From Bosea vaviloviae (GTDB taxonomy: Bacteria > Pseudomonadota > Alphaproteobacteria > Rhizobiales > Beijerinckiaceae), in contig NZ_CP017147.1 of NCBI RefSeq assembly GCF_001741865.1, positions 5,943,001-6,007,000 on the forward strand: 64,000 nucleotides of DNA. Reading direction: 5' to 3'. The notes below the pieces were generated by a model that did not search any database, was not told the origin of the DNA, and worked only from the letters and a program-made list of their open reading frames with translations. This document shows positions 7,665-17,138 of this stretch, one piece after another. The position numbers and the translations under genes are program-made. Within the stretch, counting starts at the first letter, position 1, and each line of letters opens with the position of its first letter.

Positions 7665-9295
7665 ATCCTTGGAAGCTCAGATACGGGAGCGGCAGGGGCC
7701 GGTACGGCCTCGATCAGCGAGCGGGTATAGGCATGGACCTGCCCGCCCGAGAGATCGGCGACATCGACGAGATCGACGAGGTCGCCGCGATACATCACCG
7801 CGATGCGATGCGCGATCTGGCGCACCAGGTTGAGATCATGGGTGATGAAGAGATAGGCGGTGCCGAAGCGCTTCTGCAGATCGACCAGAAGCTCCACCAC
7901 CGAGGCCTGCACGGAAACGTCGAGCGCCGAGGTGATCTCGTCGCAGATCACCAGCTTCGGCCGGGACGCGAAGGCGCGCGCGATCGCCACGCGCTGCTTC
8001 TCGCCGCCGGAAAGCTGGTGGGGATAGCGCTCGGCGTAAGCCGCCGGCAGGCGCACCTGTTCGAGCAGCTCTCCGATCGCATTTGCGTCCTTGCGTTGCG
8101 CGACCGTGCCGTAGAGCGCCAGCGGCCGCGACAGGATCTCGCGGATGCGCTGGCGTGGATTGAGCGAGGAATCGGGGTGCTGGAAGATGATCTGGACATC
8201 GCGGCGATAGGCCCGGTCCATGTCCTTCAATCCGCTGATCGGACGGCCGGCGAAACGGATTTCGCCCTCGAACGGGTTCAGCCCCGTCAGCGCCCTGGCG
8301 AGCGTCGATTTGCCTGAGCCGGATTCGCCGACGATGCCGAGGATCTCGCCCTCGCGCACGGACAGGCTGACCTCGCGATTGCCGGTGAACTGAGTGTTCT
8401 CACGGCCGAGCAGCTTCGCAAGGAAGGGTTTCCGGCCATAGCGCACGCTGACCTTGTCGACCTCGACCAGCGCCTTCGCTTCGGAGCCCGGCCCCGCCTC
8501 GATCAGGCGATGATCCGGGCGCGGCACGGCGGCGAGCAGCTTTCGGGTATAGGCGTCCTGCGGCGAGGCAAAAACCTCCTCCACCTTGCCCTGCTCGACG
8601 ATGCGGCCGCGATGGATCACGGCGACACGATTGGCGACGCGCGAGACCAGAGCCAGATCATGCGAGATGTAGAGCGAGGCGACGCCGGTCTGCGCCTGCA
8701 ACTCGCCGAACAGATCGAGGATCTGGCGGGCGGTGATGACGTCGAGCGCCGTCGTCGGCTCGTCGAAGATGATGCATTCGGGCTGGCAGGCGAAGGCGGT
8801 GGCGATGACCACGCGCTGCTTCTCGCCGCCCGAGGCCTCATGCGGATAGCGCCGCATCATCTCTGCCGGGACCTTCAGGCCAACGCGGGCGAGCATCGCC
8901 TCGCCCTCGGCCCAGGCCTGCTTGCGCGTCAGGCCGCGATGATGTTCCAGCACCTCGGCCAATTGCTCGCCCAGCGGCAAGGTCGGGTTGAGCGAAGTGC
9001 TCGGATCCTGGAAGACCATGCCGATGCGCCGGCCGCGAATGGCCTCGATCTCGGCCTCGCTGGTCGTGGTCAACTCCTTGTCGATCAAGCGGATGCGGCC
9101 GGCCTCCCGCGCGCGCTCCGGCAGATGGCGCATGATCGCCCAGGCGAGCGAGGTCTTGCCGGAGCCGGATTCGCCGACGAGACCGAGCACCTCGCCCTTG
9201 GCGACGCTCAACGTGACCGCGTCGAGCGCGCGGGTGAAGCCGGCAGGCGTGGCGTAGTCGAGGCAGTAATCGGCGATGTCGAGGATCGGCGTCAT
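7661..9295 (-). CDS. Dipeptide-type ABC transporter ATPase, fused DppD-DppF
   Basis: The 544-residue protein contains two complete ABC ATPase domains. The first has GESGSGKTS (Walker A), ASGGEKQRV (signature) and [11 protein letters not shown] (Walker B); the second has [18 protein letters not shown] and [11 protein letters not shown], with an oligopeptide-transporter C-terminal motif (PRPDHRL) between them. It energises the permeases encoded directly upstream. ATG 9295 fits the conserved start and leaves 22 bases after the permease stop; a longer frame would overlap that gene. The fusion of the two subunits is common in alphaproteobacterial Dpp/Opp/Gsi systems. Confidence 0.93.
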   Translation of the reverse strand: MTPILDIADYCLDYATPAGFTRALDAVTLSVAKGEVLGLVGESGSGKTSLAWAIMRHLPERAREAGRIRLIDKELTTTSEAEIEAIRGRRIGMVFQDPSTSLNPTLPLGEQLAEVLEHHRGLTRKQAWAEGEAMLARVGLKVPAEMMRRYPHEASGGEKQRVVIATAFACQPECIIFDEPTTALDVITARQILDLFGELQAQTGVASLYISHDLALVSRVANRVAVIHRGRIVEQGKVEEVFASPQDAYTRKLLAAVPRPDHRLIEAGPGSEAKALVEVDKVSVRYGRKPFLAKLLGRENTQFTGNREVSLSVREGEILGIVGESGSGKSTLARALTGLNPFEGEIRFAGRPISGLKDMDRAYRRDVQIIFQHPDSSLNPRQRIREILSRPLALYGTVAQRKDANAIGELLEQVRLPAAYAERYPHQLSGGEKQRVAIARAFASRPKLVICDEITSALDVSVQASVVELLVDLQKRFGTAYLFITHDLNLVRQIAHRIAVMYRGDLVDLVDVADLSGGQVHAYTRSLIEAVPAPAAPVSELPRI

Positions 9296-9317
9296 GCGTG
9301 CACCATCTTGGCTTGCC

Positions 9318-10142
9318 TCATGTGCGCGGGTTGAGCGCGTCGCGCAGGCCGTCGCCGAGCAGGTTGAAGCCGATCGCCACAAAAGCGACCGCCAGGCTCG
9401 GCCAGAGGATCATCCACGGGCTCAGATGCATGAAGCGCCTGGCCTCGGCGACCATCAGCCCCCATTCCGAGGCCGGCGGCTGTGCGCCCAGCCCAAGGAA
9501 GCTCAAGGTCGCAAACAGCATCACGGCAAAGGCGACGCGGATCGTCATCTCGACGATGATCGGCGCCACGACATTGGGCAGCATCTCGCGCCAGACGATG
9601 AAGCGCGCGCTCTCGCCGCGCGCGATCGCGGCGTTGACATAATCCTGCTTGCGCACCGCGAGCGCGACAGAACGCGTCACCCGCGCCATGCCGGGCGTGA
9701 AGGCGATGGCGATGGCAAGCAGCGCGTTCAGGCTGCTCTTGCCGAGCAGGTTGACGATCAGCAGCGCCAGCAGCAGGCTCGGGATCGCCATCACCGCATC
9801 GACGGTGCGCATGATCGCCTCGTCGCTGCGGCCGCCGAGAAAGGCCGAGATCGTGCCGATCACGGCCCCAGCCAGCGTGCCGAGCGCGGTCGCGAACACC
9901 GCCATCACCACGGTGGCGCGCGCGCCATGCAGCAGGCGGCTCAGGATGTCGCGGCCATATTGATCGGTGCCGAGCCAGAACAGCGCGCTCGGCGGCTTGT
10001 AGCGCTGCAGGGGCGCGAGGCTTTCGGGGTCATAGGGCGCGATCCACGGGCCCAGGATGACCACGAGCAGGATCAGCCCGACCAGGACGAGCCCGAGAGC
10101 GCCCTGCGGCGAGCGCAGCACGCGGCGCAACAGCTCAATCAT
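9318..10142 (-). CDS. Dipeptide-type ABC transporter permease, DppC-like
   Basis: The 274-residue membrane protein has the DppC layout: a short cytoplasmic start, one hydrophobic segment with VGLILLVVILGPWIAPYDP, then five more segments with the cytoplasmic EAA-type loop around AAIARGESARFIVWREMLPN. It forms half of the channel with the DppB-like protein. ATG 10142 (MIELLRR) is used because it overlaps the preceding permease stop by eight bases, as is usual in such operons; a longer start at 10169 is less likely. Confidence 0.92.
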   Translation of the reverse strand: MIELLRRVLRSPQGALGLVLVGLILLVVILGPWIAPYDPESLAPLQRYKPPSALFWLGTDQYGRDILSRLLHGARATVVMAVFATALGTLAGAVIGTISAFLGGRSDEAIMRTVDAVMAIPSLLLALLIVNLLGKSSLNALLAIAIAFTPGMARVTRSVALAVRKQDYVNAAIARGESARFIVWREMLPNVVAPIIVEMTIRVAFAVMLFATLSFLGLGAQPPASEWGLMVAEARRFMHLSPWMILWPSLAVAFVAIGFNLLGDGLRDALNPRT

Positions 10143-11082
10143 ACTGGATTCTCCGGTCGAGCCGGGCATAGGCGATGTCGGCGAGGAAACTGGCGATGGC
10201 GTAGGTCGCAGCCATGATCAGCGCGCCGGCCTGGATCGAGGGCAGGTCGCGACTCTGGATCGCGACGATGAGCTGGCGGCCGATGCCGGGCAGCGCAAAA
10301 ATCTCCTCGACCACGATGACGCCGCCGAGCAGATAGCCGACATCGAGCGCCACGATCGTGATCGTCGGCAGCAGCGCGTTGCGCAGCGCGTGCTTGTAGA
10401 GAACCGTGCGCTTCGGCAGCCCCTTGAGGCGGGCGGCGCGGACATAGTCGGTGTGCAGCACATCGACCAGTTCCGAGCGCACCATGCGCGAGACATGCGC
10501 GATCAGGATGACCGAGATGGTCAGGACCGGCAGGACGAGATGCCTGAGGCCCTGCAGCGGGTTCTCGGTCAGCGGCACATAGCCCGTTGCCGGCAGCCAT
10601 TGCAGCCAATCGGCCAGCACCAGCACGACCAGCGTGGCGGTGACGAATTCCGGCAGCGAGACCCCGATATAGGAGATCACGCTGACCAGAAGATCAGCGA
10701 TGCGGCCACGCCTGACGGCCGCGATGATGCCCAGTGGCAAGGCCAGCACCAGCATCAGCACGATCGAGAACAAGGCGAGCAGCAGCGAGCGGCCGAGCGC
10801 CTCGATCATCACCGGTCCGACTGGCTGGCCGGTGCGCATCGAGACGCCGAAATCACCTCGCAGCACGCCGGCCAGCCAATGGCCGTATTGCGCCCAGATC
10901 GACGCATCGAGACCCATCTTGGCGCGTAGCGCGCTGAGCGCTTCAGTCGTCGCATTCTCGCCCAGCATCATGACGGCCGCGTCGGCCGGCAGGATCTGGG
11001 TGATCGCGAAGACGATGAGCGACACGACGAGCAGCGTGTAGCCGACCAGCACGATACGCTTGAGGATATAGGCCGGCGACAC
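10135..11082 (-). CDS. Dipeptide-type ABC transporter permease, DppB-like
   Basis: The 315-residue membrane protein begins with ILKRIVLVGYTLLVVSLIVF, the typical first helix of DppB permeases, and carries the DYVRAARLKGLPKRTVLYKHALRNA loop that contacts the ATPase. GTG 11082 is chosen: it lies 13 bases after the binding-protein stop and is preceded by GAGGGG. An upstream extension has no conserved sequence and would overlap the binding-protein gene. It partners with the DppC-like permease and the fused ATPase. Confidence 0.92.
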   Translation of the reverse strand: MSPAYILKRIVLVGYTLLVVSLIVFAITQILPADAAVMMLGENATTEALSALRAKMGLDASIWAQYGHWLAGVLRGDFGVSMRTGQPVGPVMIEALGRSLLLALFSIVLMLVLALPLGIIAAVRRGRIADLLVSVISYIGVSLPEFVTATLVVLVLADWLQWLPATGYVPLTENPLQGLRHLVLPVLTISVILIAHVSRMVRSELVDVLHTDYVRAARLKGLPKRTVLYKHALRNALLPTITIVALDVGYLLGGVIVVEEIFALPGIGRQLIVAIQSRDLPSIQAGALIMAATYAIASFLADIAYARLDRRIQYD

Positions 11083-11095
11083 GCGCGCTGACCCC

Positions 11096-12655
11096 TCAGG
11101 CGCGCTTGGGCGCATTGGCGCCCAGCGAGGCATGATCGAGCCTGAACACCGCGCCGCGCGGATGCAATTCATAGCCCTGCACCCAGTCACGCCGGGCGGC
11201 GAGCAGGTCGAAGAAGGTCGGGATGATCGACGGCACCTCGGCATTCATCAGCGCCTGCGCCTGCTTATAAAGCTCGCGGCGCTTGGCCTCGTCGACCGTC
11301 GCGCGCGCCTCGTTCACCACCTTGTCGAAGGCGGCGTTGTTCCAGCGCGTCTCGTTCCAGGCGGCGTTGGAGGTGTAGAGCAGAGCGAAGATGGCATCGG
11401 CCGTCGGCTGCATATTGTAGAAGCCGACATAGAACGAGCCCTTCTTCCAGACCTGATCGAGATAGGTCGCGTGCGGCATCGTCTCGACATTGATGCGGAA
11501 GCCGGCGGGCTTGGCCATCTCGCGCAGCGCCACCGCCATCTGGGTGCGCAGCGAGGGACGGTCGGAGGCGATCAGCGTCGCCTCGAGGCCGTTGGGATAG
11601 CCGGCCTCGGCCAGCAGCGCCTTGGCCTTGGCGATGTCGGGCTTCTTCAGCGCCTGCTCGGAATAGAAGCGATAGGCGGCGTTGAGCGGGGTGTCGTTGC
11701 CCGGCGTGCCGTAACCCTCGGTGACGAAGTCGACCATCGCGGTGCGGTCCACCGTCAGGGCCAGCGCCTGGCGCACGCGCACATCGTTGAAGGGCTTGGT
11801 GTCGCAGCCGAAATTCACGTTGCAGAACTGGCCGGACGGCACGCGCAGCCCCTTGACGCCGGCGGCCTTCTCCAGCCGGCCGTACTCGGTCGGCTGGGCG
11901 GTCGAGATCAGGTCGGTGTCGCCCGCGATCAGGGCCGAGCTTTCGGCGCTGATGTCGGGGTAGACCACGACATCGATGCGATCGAGATAAGGCCGCGCCT
12001 TGTCGTAATAGGCGTCGTTGCGGGCGACCACGATAAGCCGCTCCGGCTCGAAGGAGACCAGTTTGAACGGGCCGGTGCCGACAGCTTCGCGGTCGAGACG
12101 GCCAAGCCCGGCCTTGATCACCGCCGCGGGCACGATCTTGGCGTTGGTATAGGCCAGCGCGACCGGCAGATCGGCATAGGGCGCCGAGAGCGTGAAGACG
12201 ACGGTGGCGTCGTCCTTCGCGGCGACCTTGCTGATAGGGCCGACATTCTGGCGCGCCGGCGAGGCGGTCTTGGCGTCGAGGATCGCCTCGAAGGTCGCGA
12301 CCACGTCGGCGGCCGTGAAGGCGCTGCCGTCATGGAAGGTCACGCCCTTGCGCAGGACAAAGGTCCATTCGAGCAGGTCGGCGGAGTTGCTCCAGGATTC
12401 GGCCAGGTCCGGTTCGACGCTCATATCGACCTTGAGGCGTGTCAGCGCGGAATAGAGCAGCTCCGAGACCAGATATTCCGGGTTCACCCGGGTCACGAGC
12501 GGGTTCAGCTTGGCCACGGCCTGGTCGACGCTGACGCGCAGCGTGCCGCCCCGGCGGGGAGCCTGGGCCTGCGCCACGGCATCGAAGCCGGTCATGGCAA
12601 AACCGCTGAGTGCAGCGGAGGCGGCGAGAAAATGGCGACGATTGACGCTCGGCAT
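11096..12655 (-). CDS. ABC transporter substrate-binding protein, peptide type, Tat-like signal
   Basis: The 519-residue protein has an N-terminal RRHFLAASAA signal ending near AVAQAQA, which suits Tat export, and a family 5 solute-binding fold: RGGTLRVSVD, WTFVLRKGVTFHDG near residue 100, EAVGTGPFKLVSF and VRQALALTVDR. It is encoded within the transporter operon, 13 bases before the DppB-like gene and 11 bases after the M20 gene, so it is the dedicated binding component. It differs clearly from the other family 5 protein at 118-1710. Ligand unknown. Confidence 0.92.
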   Translation of the reverse strand: MPSVNRRHFLAASAALSGFAMTGFDAVAQAQAPRRGGTLRVSVDQAVAKLNPLVTRVNPEYLVSELLYSALTRLKVDMSVEPDLAESWSNSADLLEWTFVLRKGVTFHDGSAFTAADVVATFEAILDAKTASPARQNVGPISKVAAKDDATVVFTLSAPYADLPVALAYTNAKIVPAAVIKAGLGRLDREAVGTGPFKLVSFEPERLIVVARNDAYYDKARPYLDRIDVVVYPDISAESSALIAGDTDLISTAQPTEYGRLEKAAGVKGLRVPSGQFCNVNFGCDTKPFNDVRVRQALALTVDRTAMVDFVTEGYGTPGNDTPLNAAYRFYSEQALKKPDIAKAKALLAEAGYPNGLEATLIASDRPSLRTQMAVALREMAKPAGFRINVETMPHATYLDQVWKKGSFYVGFYNMQPTADAIFALLYTSNAAWNETRWNNAAFDKVVNEARATVDEAKRRELYKQAQALMNAEVPSIIPTFFDLLAARRDWVQGYELHPRGAVFRLDHASLGANAPKRA

Positions 12656-12666
12656 GAGGCGCTCCT

Positions 12667-14004
12667 TCAGCTTTGGGATGAGGTGTTTTCGGGGATCAAT
12701 TCAGGCGCGAAATCGGCGGCGAGGTAAGCGAGGACACTGCGCGCCAGGGCGACCAGATCGGTTGTCGTGGTGTGTTCGCCCGGCGCATGGATGCTGCGGC
12801 TCGGGCGACCAAGCCCGCCGAGCAGGACCTCCTGCATGCCAGTAGTGCGCTGGACCCAGCCGAAATCGGAGCAGCTCGCAGCGCCCCATTTGCGGAACTC
12901 CTCAGGCGCGTAGCCGAAGCCCTGCCCCATGGCGCGCTGCCAGCGCGGCCAATGCGGCCCGGTTGGATCGGAGGTCGGAGCGAGATGACCGACCAGGGCG
13001 GTTTCGACCGACAGGCCCGGCGTCTTCGCGACCGCCTTGCGGACCACGGCCTCGATCTCCGCCAAAGCCTCCTCGAAAGGCTCCTCGGGCGCGTAACGGC
13101 GGTTGAGCGTCAGTTCGAGCAGCGCCGGCACCTGTCCGCCGGCCGTACCGCCCTTGATCGTCGCGATGTTGAGCTGCGCCGCCAGCGCCGGCTTGCCCGG
13201 CGGCGGCGGGAGGGCCGAGATACGCGTCGCTACGCGCGCCTTCAGCAGCGCCAGCGCATCGAGCAACGGCAGCGCACCCTCGATCGCGTTGAGGCCGGAG
13301 CCGGAGCGATTGCCCTCGCCGGCATGCACCGCCTGGCCGCGCACCCGGACCAGCAGGTTGAAAAGACCAAAGCAGCCGGCCCAGATGCGGGCATCCGCGC
13401 TGCCATTGAAATTCAGGACATGGCCTTCGAGACGGCCCTGCTCGGCGAGATAGCGGATGCCGGGATAGAGCCCGCCTTCCTCATCGGTGCAGAACAGCAG
13501 CATCGGATCATAGGCAAGCGCGACATTGCAGGCTTCCGCCGCGCGCAGCGCCAGCAGCACGGCTGCAATGCAGCCCTTCATGTCGGCGGCGCCGAGCCCG
13601 ATCAGCCTGTCGCCATCCCGCGTCATGCGCAGCGGATCGCCCTGCCAACCGGGCGCGGCCGGCACGGTGTCGACATGGAAGTACAGACCGCAGACCGGTT
13701 TGCCGCTGCGCCGCGTCGCGATCAGATTGGTCCGGGGGCCGAAGGCCGGCCCGCCCGGCACCTGCCAGAGTATGTCCGGCACCGCGACGCGCTCATGCGC
13801 GAAGCTAAGCGGCGCGACCAGCCCCTCCATCAGATCGGCGAAGGCGTCGTAGCCCCGCCCCGGCGGAAAGGAAGTGTCGACTGCGATCATCGCGCCGAGA
13901 TCGTTGGCAGCACTTTCAACCGCATCAGTGATCCACGCCATGGCCTGCGCCAAGCACCGCACTGAGGCGGAAGCATCCTGTCTCGGGGCGGAAGCGGAGG
14001 TCAT
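12667..14004 (-). CDS. M20-family metallopeptidase/amidohydrolase, intact active site
   Basis: The 445-residue product keeps the M20 metal centre: YFHVDTVPA, GAADMKGC, FCTDEEGG and a C-terminal SIHAPGEHT with the last histidine; a GSADARI segment occupies the fourth ligand region. Such enzymes remove N-acyl groups or cleave dipeptides in the cytoplasm. ATG 14004 is a reasonable start; ATG 13941 (MAWITDAV) is also possible, and an upstream extension to 14235 is rejected because it would cross the promoter and start of the divergent GntR gene. As first gene of the transporter operon it probably acts on the imported compound. Confidence 0.85.
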   Translation of the reverse strand: MTSASAPRQDASASVRCLAQAMAWITDAVESAANDLGAMIAVDTSFPPGRGYDAFADLMEGLVAPLSFAHERVAVPDILWQVPGGPAFGPRTNLIATRRSGKPVCGLYFHVDTVPAAPGWQGDPLRMTRDGDRLIGLGAADMKGCIAAVLLALRAAEACNVALAYDPMLLFCTDEEGGLYPGIRYLAEQGRLEGHVLNFNGSADARIWAGCFGLFNLLVRVRGQAVHAGEGNRSGSGLNAIEGALPLLDALALLKARVATRISALPPPPGKPALAAQLNIATIKGGTAGGQVPALLELTLNRRYAPEEPFEEALAEIEAVVRKAVAKTPGLSVETALVGHLAPTSDPTGPHWPRWQRAMGQGFGYAPEEFRKWGAASCSDFGWVQRTTGMQEVLLGGLGRPSRSIHAPGEHTTTTDLVALARSVLAYLAADFAPELIPENTSSQS

Positions 14005-14116
14005 CGCGATCAGCGCGCCGAGACGGCGCTTGTCGCGCGCAGCCGCGATCTGCGATGGAGACGCTGTGCGGGCCGAACTGGCGTCGCCATTTGCAAGAAC
14101 CTCGCATTCATATAAA

Positions 14117-14124
14117 CTATATAG
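14117..14124. promoter_or_regulatory. AT-rich palindrome CTATATAG in the divergent GntR/operon promoter
   Basis: A perfect eight-base palindrome lies within an AT-rich patch (14111-14130), unusual in this GC-rich window, 16 bases before the GntR start and 113 bases from the divergent M20 start. HutC/UTRA-type GntR proteins often bind short AT-rich palindromes overlapping the -10 region, so it may be the operator. This is inference. Confidence 0.4.
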
Positions 14125-14140
14125 AAATAGGAACGAGCGC

Positions 14141-14956
14141 ATGCCTGCTGTCAATGCCAAAAAAACGACGGCCGCTGCCTCAGAACCCGCCACGCAACGG
14201 GCAAACGCCCAGCCCAGGCTTCCCAACCTGGCCAATAGCGATGCGGCCCCGCTTTACGAGAAGGTGAAGCGCCATATGTCGGAGGCCATTCTGGTCGGCG
14301 AATGGCAGCCGGGCATGGTGCTTCCCAACGAGACGGCGCTTGCCCAAGGTTTCGGCATCGCGGTCGGCACGGTGCGCCGGGCGATGAGCGATCTCGTCGC
14401 GGAAGGCCTGCTCTCGCGCCGGCGCAAGACCGGCACGGTGGTGACCGGCCGCAGCCCGCATCACAGCCTGCGCTTCTTCTTCCAGTATTTTCGGCTGCAC
14501 CGCGCCGATGGCAGCCTGACCCGCTCGACCAGCCAGATGCTCAGCGTGGAGCATGCACAGGCGACGCCCGAGCAGGCCGCCCTGCTGCAGATCAAGCCGG
14601 ATGCCGAAGTGGTGAAGCTGCATCGCATCCGCCATGCCGACGGCAAGCCGGTGATGCATGACCGTTTGGTCCTCGCGGCGGAGCGCGTGCCCGGCCTGCC
14701 GCGCGATCCCGCCGCCCTGCCCGAGCTGCTCTACTTACATCTGCTGGAGCGCTACGGCGTCCGCATCTCGGCCGTGCGCGAGCAGATCGCGGCCGATCTC
14801 GCCAAGGACGAGGACATCGCCCTGCTCGATCTCACCGGGCGCGAGGCGGTGCTGACGATCGAGGAAGTGGCCTATGACCAGGCCGGCGTGCCGACCATCC
14901 TGGGCCAGCACCGCGCGACCACCCGAGCCCATATCTACGTCAACGAGGTGCGTTAG
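14141..14956 (+). CDS. GntR-family regulator, HutC/UTRA type
   Basis: The 271-residue protein has a variable N terminus of about 35 residues, a GntR winged helix (PLYEKVKRHMSEAILVGEW, GFGIAVGTVRRAMSDLVAEG) and a UTRA ligand domain (about 110-265) with VVKLHRIRHADGKPVMHDR and the closing ATTRAHIYV. ATG 14141 is used; the frame is open further upstream but overlaps the divergent gene. It is transcribed away from the seven-gene transporter and hydrolase operon and is probably its ligand-responsive repressor. Confidence 0.9.
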   Translation: MPAVNAKKTTAAASEPATQRANAQPRLPNLANSDAAPLYEKVKRHMSEAILVGEWQPGMVLPNETALAQGFGIAVGTVRRAMSDLVAEGLLSRRRKTGTVVTGRSPHHSLRFFFQYFRLHRADGSLTRSTSQMLSVEHAQATPEQAALLQIKPDAEVVKLHRIRHADGKPVMHDRLVLAAERVPGLPRDPAALPELLYLHLLERYGVRISAVREQIAADLAKDEDIALLDLTGREAVLTIEEVAYDQAGVPTILGQHRATTRAHIYVNEVR

Positions 14957-14964
14957 CCTCACAC

Positions 14965-15080
14965 GGAGCCACGCCGTCATCCTGGGCGACCAAAGGTCGA
15001 CCCGGGATCCATCGTAGAGTGCGGTGGCCTCCGATGGATCCGGGCACCCCGCTTCACTGCGGCCAGCACGGCGTGGTTCC
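14965..15080. repeat. Palindromic intergenic repeat, copy 1
   Basis: Nested inverted repeats: CCACGCCGT pairs with ACGGCGTGG at the outer ends and CGGGATCCATCG with CGATGGATCCGG inside. The left part closely matches the element at 25034-25159 (GTCATCCTGGGCGACC, AGGTCG, CCCGGGATCCATCG). It sits between convergent genes and could fold into a long hairpin that ends transcription from both sides. Confidence 0.75.
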
Positions 15081-15098
15081 TGCGAACTCCACTCAACC

Positions 15099-16748
15099 CT
15101 AGGCGACGACCGTCGGCTCCGTCCGGCCGGTACGTTCCGCCAGTTCCGTGATCGCCGCGGCAGCCTTCGCGAGGGGCTCCAGCACAACCGCGGGATCGAG
15201 CCCATGCCGCGCCGGATCCGGCTCGAAGCGCTCCAGATAGATCCTGAGCGTCGCCCCCTTGGTGCCCGTCCCCGAGAGCCGGAAGACGATGCGGGCGTCA
15301 TTGTCGAACAGGATGCGGAGGCCCTGGCGCTCGGTCACCGAGCCGTCGACCGGATCGGTGTAGCTGAACTCGTCAGCAGCAGTGACGGTCATGCCGGCAA
15401 AGCTTTGCCCCGGCAGGGTCGCGAGCCTGCCCCTGAGCGCGGCGACGAGGTCGTTGGCGACCTTGCTGTCGATCTCCTCATAGTCATGGCGCTGGTAGTA
15501 GTCGCGGCCATAGCGGCGCCAGTGATCGGCGACGATCTCGGTCACGGATTGCTTGCGCGCCGCGACGATGGAGAGCCAGAGCAAGACCGCCCAGACGCCA
15601 TCCTTCTCGCGGATATGGCTTGACCCCGTCCCCGCGCTTTCCTCACCGCAGAGCGAGATCATTCCCGCGTCGAGCAGCGAGCCGAAGAACTTCCAGCCTG
15701 TCGGCGTCTCGTAGAGCGGCAGGTTGAGCCCCTTTGCGACGCGGTCGAGCGCGCGGCTCGTCGGCATCGAGCGGGCGACACCCTTGAGGCCGGCGGCATA
15801 GCCCGGCGCGAGATGGGCGTTGGCGGCGAGGATCGCGACGCTGTCGCTTGGCGCCACGACCTGGCCGCCGGGACCCACGATCAGGTTGCGGTCGCCGTCG
15901 CCGTCGGAGGCCGCGCCGAAATCGAGCTTCTCCGCCCCGGCCATCGCCGCGATCAATTCGGCCGCATAGACCGGGTTCGGATCCGGGTGCAGCCCGCCGA
16001 AATCGGGCAGCGGCACCGCGTTCATGACGCTGCCCGCCGGCGCGCCCAGGCGCTCCTCGAAGATGCGCCGGCCATAGGGACCGGTGACCGCGTTCATGGC
16101 GTCGAAGCGCATCCGGAAGCCCGAGCGCAACAGGGCACTGAGTCTGTCGAAATCGAACAGGGTCTGCATCAAGGCGACATAATCGGTGACCGGATCGATC
16201 ACCTCGACGACCTGGCCCGAACCGAGCGTGGTCATCCCGATCGTTCCCAGCGCGAGCTCGAGACCGTCCGCAATCTGGTATGCCGTGATCTCACGCGTGC
16301 GGGCGAAGATCGCCGTGGTCACTGCAGGCGCGGCCGGCCCGCCATTATCGGCATTGAACTTGATGCCGAAATCGCCGTCCGGCCCGCCTGGATTATGGCT
16401 CGCCGACAGCACGATGCCGCCTTGCGCGCCGCGCTTGCGAATGATCGCCGAGACGGCGGGCGTGGACAAAAGCCCGCTTTGGCCCACGACGATGCGCGCG
16501 ACGCCATTGGCGAGCGCCATGGCGACGATGACCCGGACGGCCTCGGCATTATGGAAGCGGCCGTCACCGCCCAGGATCAGCGTGCCGCCGCGCAATTCCG
16601 GAACGGCGTCGAAGATCGATTGAACGAAGTTCTCAAGATAATGCGGCTGCTGGAAAACCGGGACCGCCTTGCGCAGGCCCGACGTGCCGGGCTCCTGGTC
16701 GGGAAAGGGGCTCGTCTCAATGCGGAGAACCCGCAACGCGTTCGACAT
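15099..16748 (-). CDS. pgm: Phosphoglucomutase, alpha-D-glucose phosphate specific
   Basis: The 549-residue enzyme interconverts glucose 1-phosphate and glucose 6-phosphate in the cytoplasm, supplying precursors for glycogen and surface sugars. It shows the phosphoserine loop LSASHNPGG (about residue 115), the magnesium loop SDGDGDRN, the sugar-binding GEESAGTGSSH and the phosphate-binding SGTGTKGATLRIY near the C terminus. The N-terminal PGTSGLRK is also conserved. Length and motifs match the eukaryote-like Pgm subfamily. It stands alone, with a long gene-poor stretch upstream. Confidence 0.95.
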   Translation of the reverse strand: MSNALRVLRIETSPFPDQEPGTSGLRKAVPVFQQPHYLENFVQSIFDAVPELRGGTLILGGDGRFHNAEAVRVIVAMALANGVARIVVGQSGLLSTPAVSAIIRKRGAQGGIVLSASHNPGGPDGDFGIKFNADNGGPAAPAVTTAIFARTREITAYQIADGLELALGTIGMTTLGSGQVVEVIDPVTDYVALMQTLFDFDRLSALLRSGFRMRFDAMNAVTGPYGRRIFEERLGAPAGSVMNAVPLPDFGGLHPDPNPVYAAELIAAMAGAEKLDFGAASDGDGDRNLIVGPGGQVVAPSDSVAILAANAHLAPGYAAGLKGVARSMPTSRALDRVAKGLNLPLYETPTGWKFFGSLLDAGMISLCGEESAGTGSSHIREKDGVWAVLLWLSIVAARKQSVTEIVADHWRRYGRDYYQRHDYEEIDSKVANDLVAALRGRLATLPGQSFAGMTVTAADEFSYTDPVDGSVTERQGLRILFDNDARIVFRLSGTGTKGATLRIYLERFEPDPARHGLDPAVVLEPLAKAAAAITELAERTGRTEPTVVA

Positions 16749-17138
16749 GCTGACTCCGGATAGGCGGGAACACTATGGGCAGGAACGATCTGGGGATAAG
16801 AACGATCTGGGGCAGGAACGATCTGGGCTGACTAGCACGAAGCTCATGCCGCTGGCAGCCCAGGCTCGTCGAAGGCTAGGCGCGGAACAAGGCGAAAATC
16901 TGCGGGCCAACCGCACCCGCGACCCAAGCGTCGGCCTGCGGAATTCTCTGTCGCCCACAAGCTGGCAAGGGGCGCCTGTTACGCCCAAGCCAAGAATTCG
17001 GCGCCTGGAGGCCGCCGTTCGGCGCTCAAATGCCCGAACGTCAGCATATGCCTCGGAAAGCAGATGCGGTCTTGGCTGGTTTCTTGCCGGCGCGGAATCG
17101 AACACTATGATTACCAAGGATTTAATGTTACCGTTGAA
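16749..17138. other. Gene-poor stretch upstream of pgm with a three-copy AACGATCTGGG repeat
   Basis: About 390 bases without a convincing gene. AACGATCTGGG occurs three times at 16784-16794, 16801-16811 and 16817-16827, separated by 6 and 5 bases, close to the pgm start. Open frames exist on both strands but have no signal peptide, domain or ribosome-binding site that I can recognise. The repeats could be protein-binding sites controlling pgm or a local slippage array. Confidence 0.6.

Noticed and set aside
5631-7730. A 699-codon plus-strand open frame opposite the M24 and M20-like genes
   Set aside because: It spans two clear minus-strand genes with conserved folds and has no domain of its own.
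14005-14235. An N-terminal extension of the M20 peptidase
   Set aside because: It would cross the promoter and start of the divergent GntR gene and lacks M20-like sequence.
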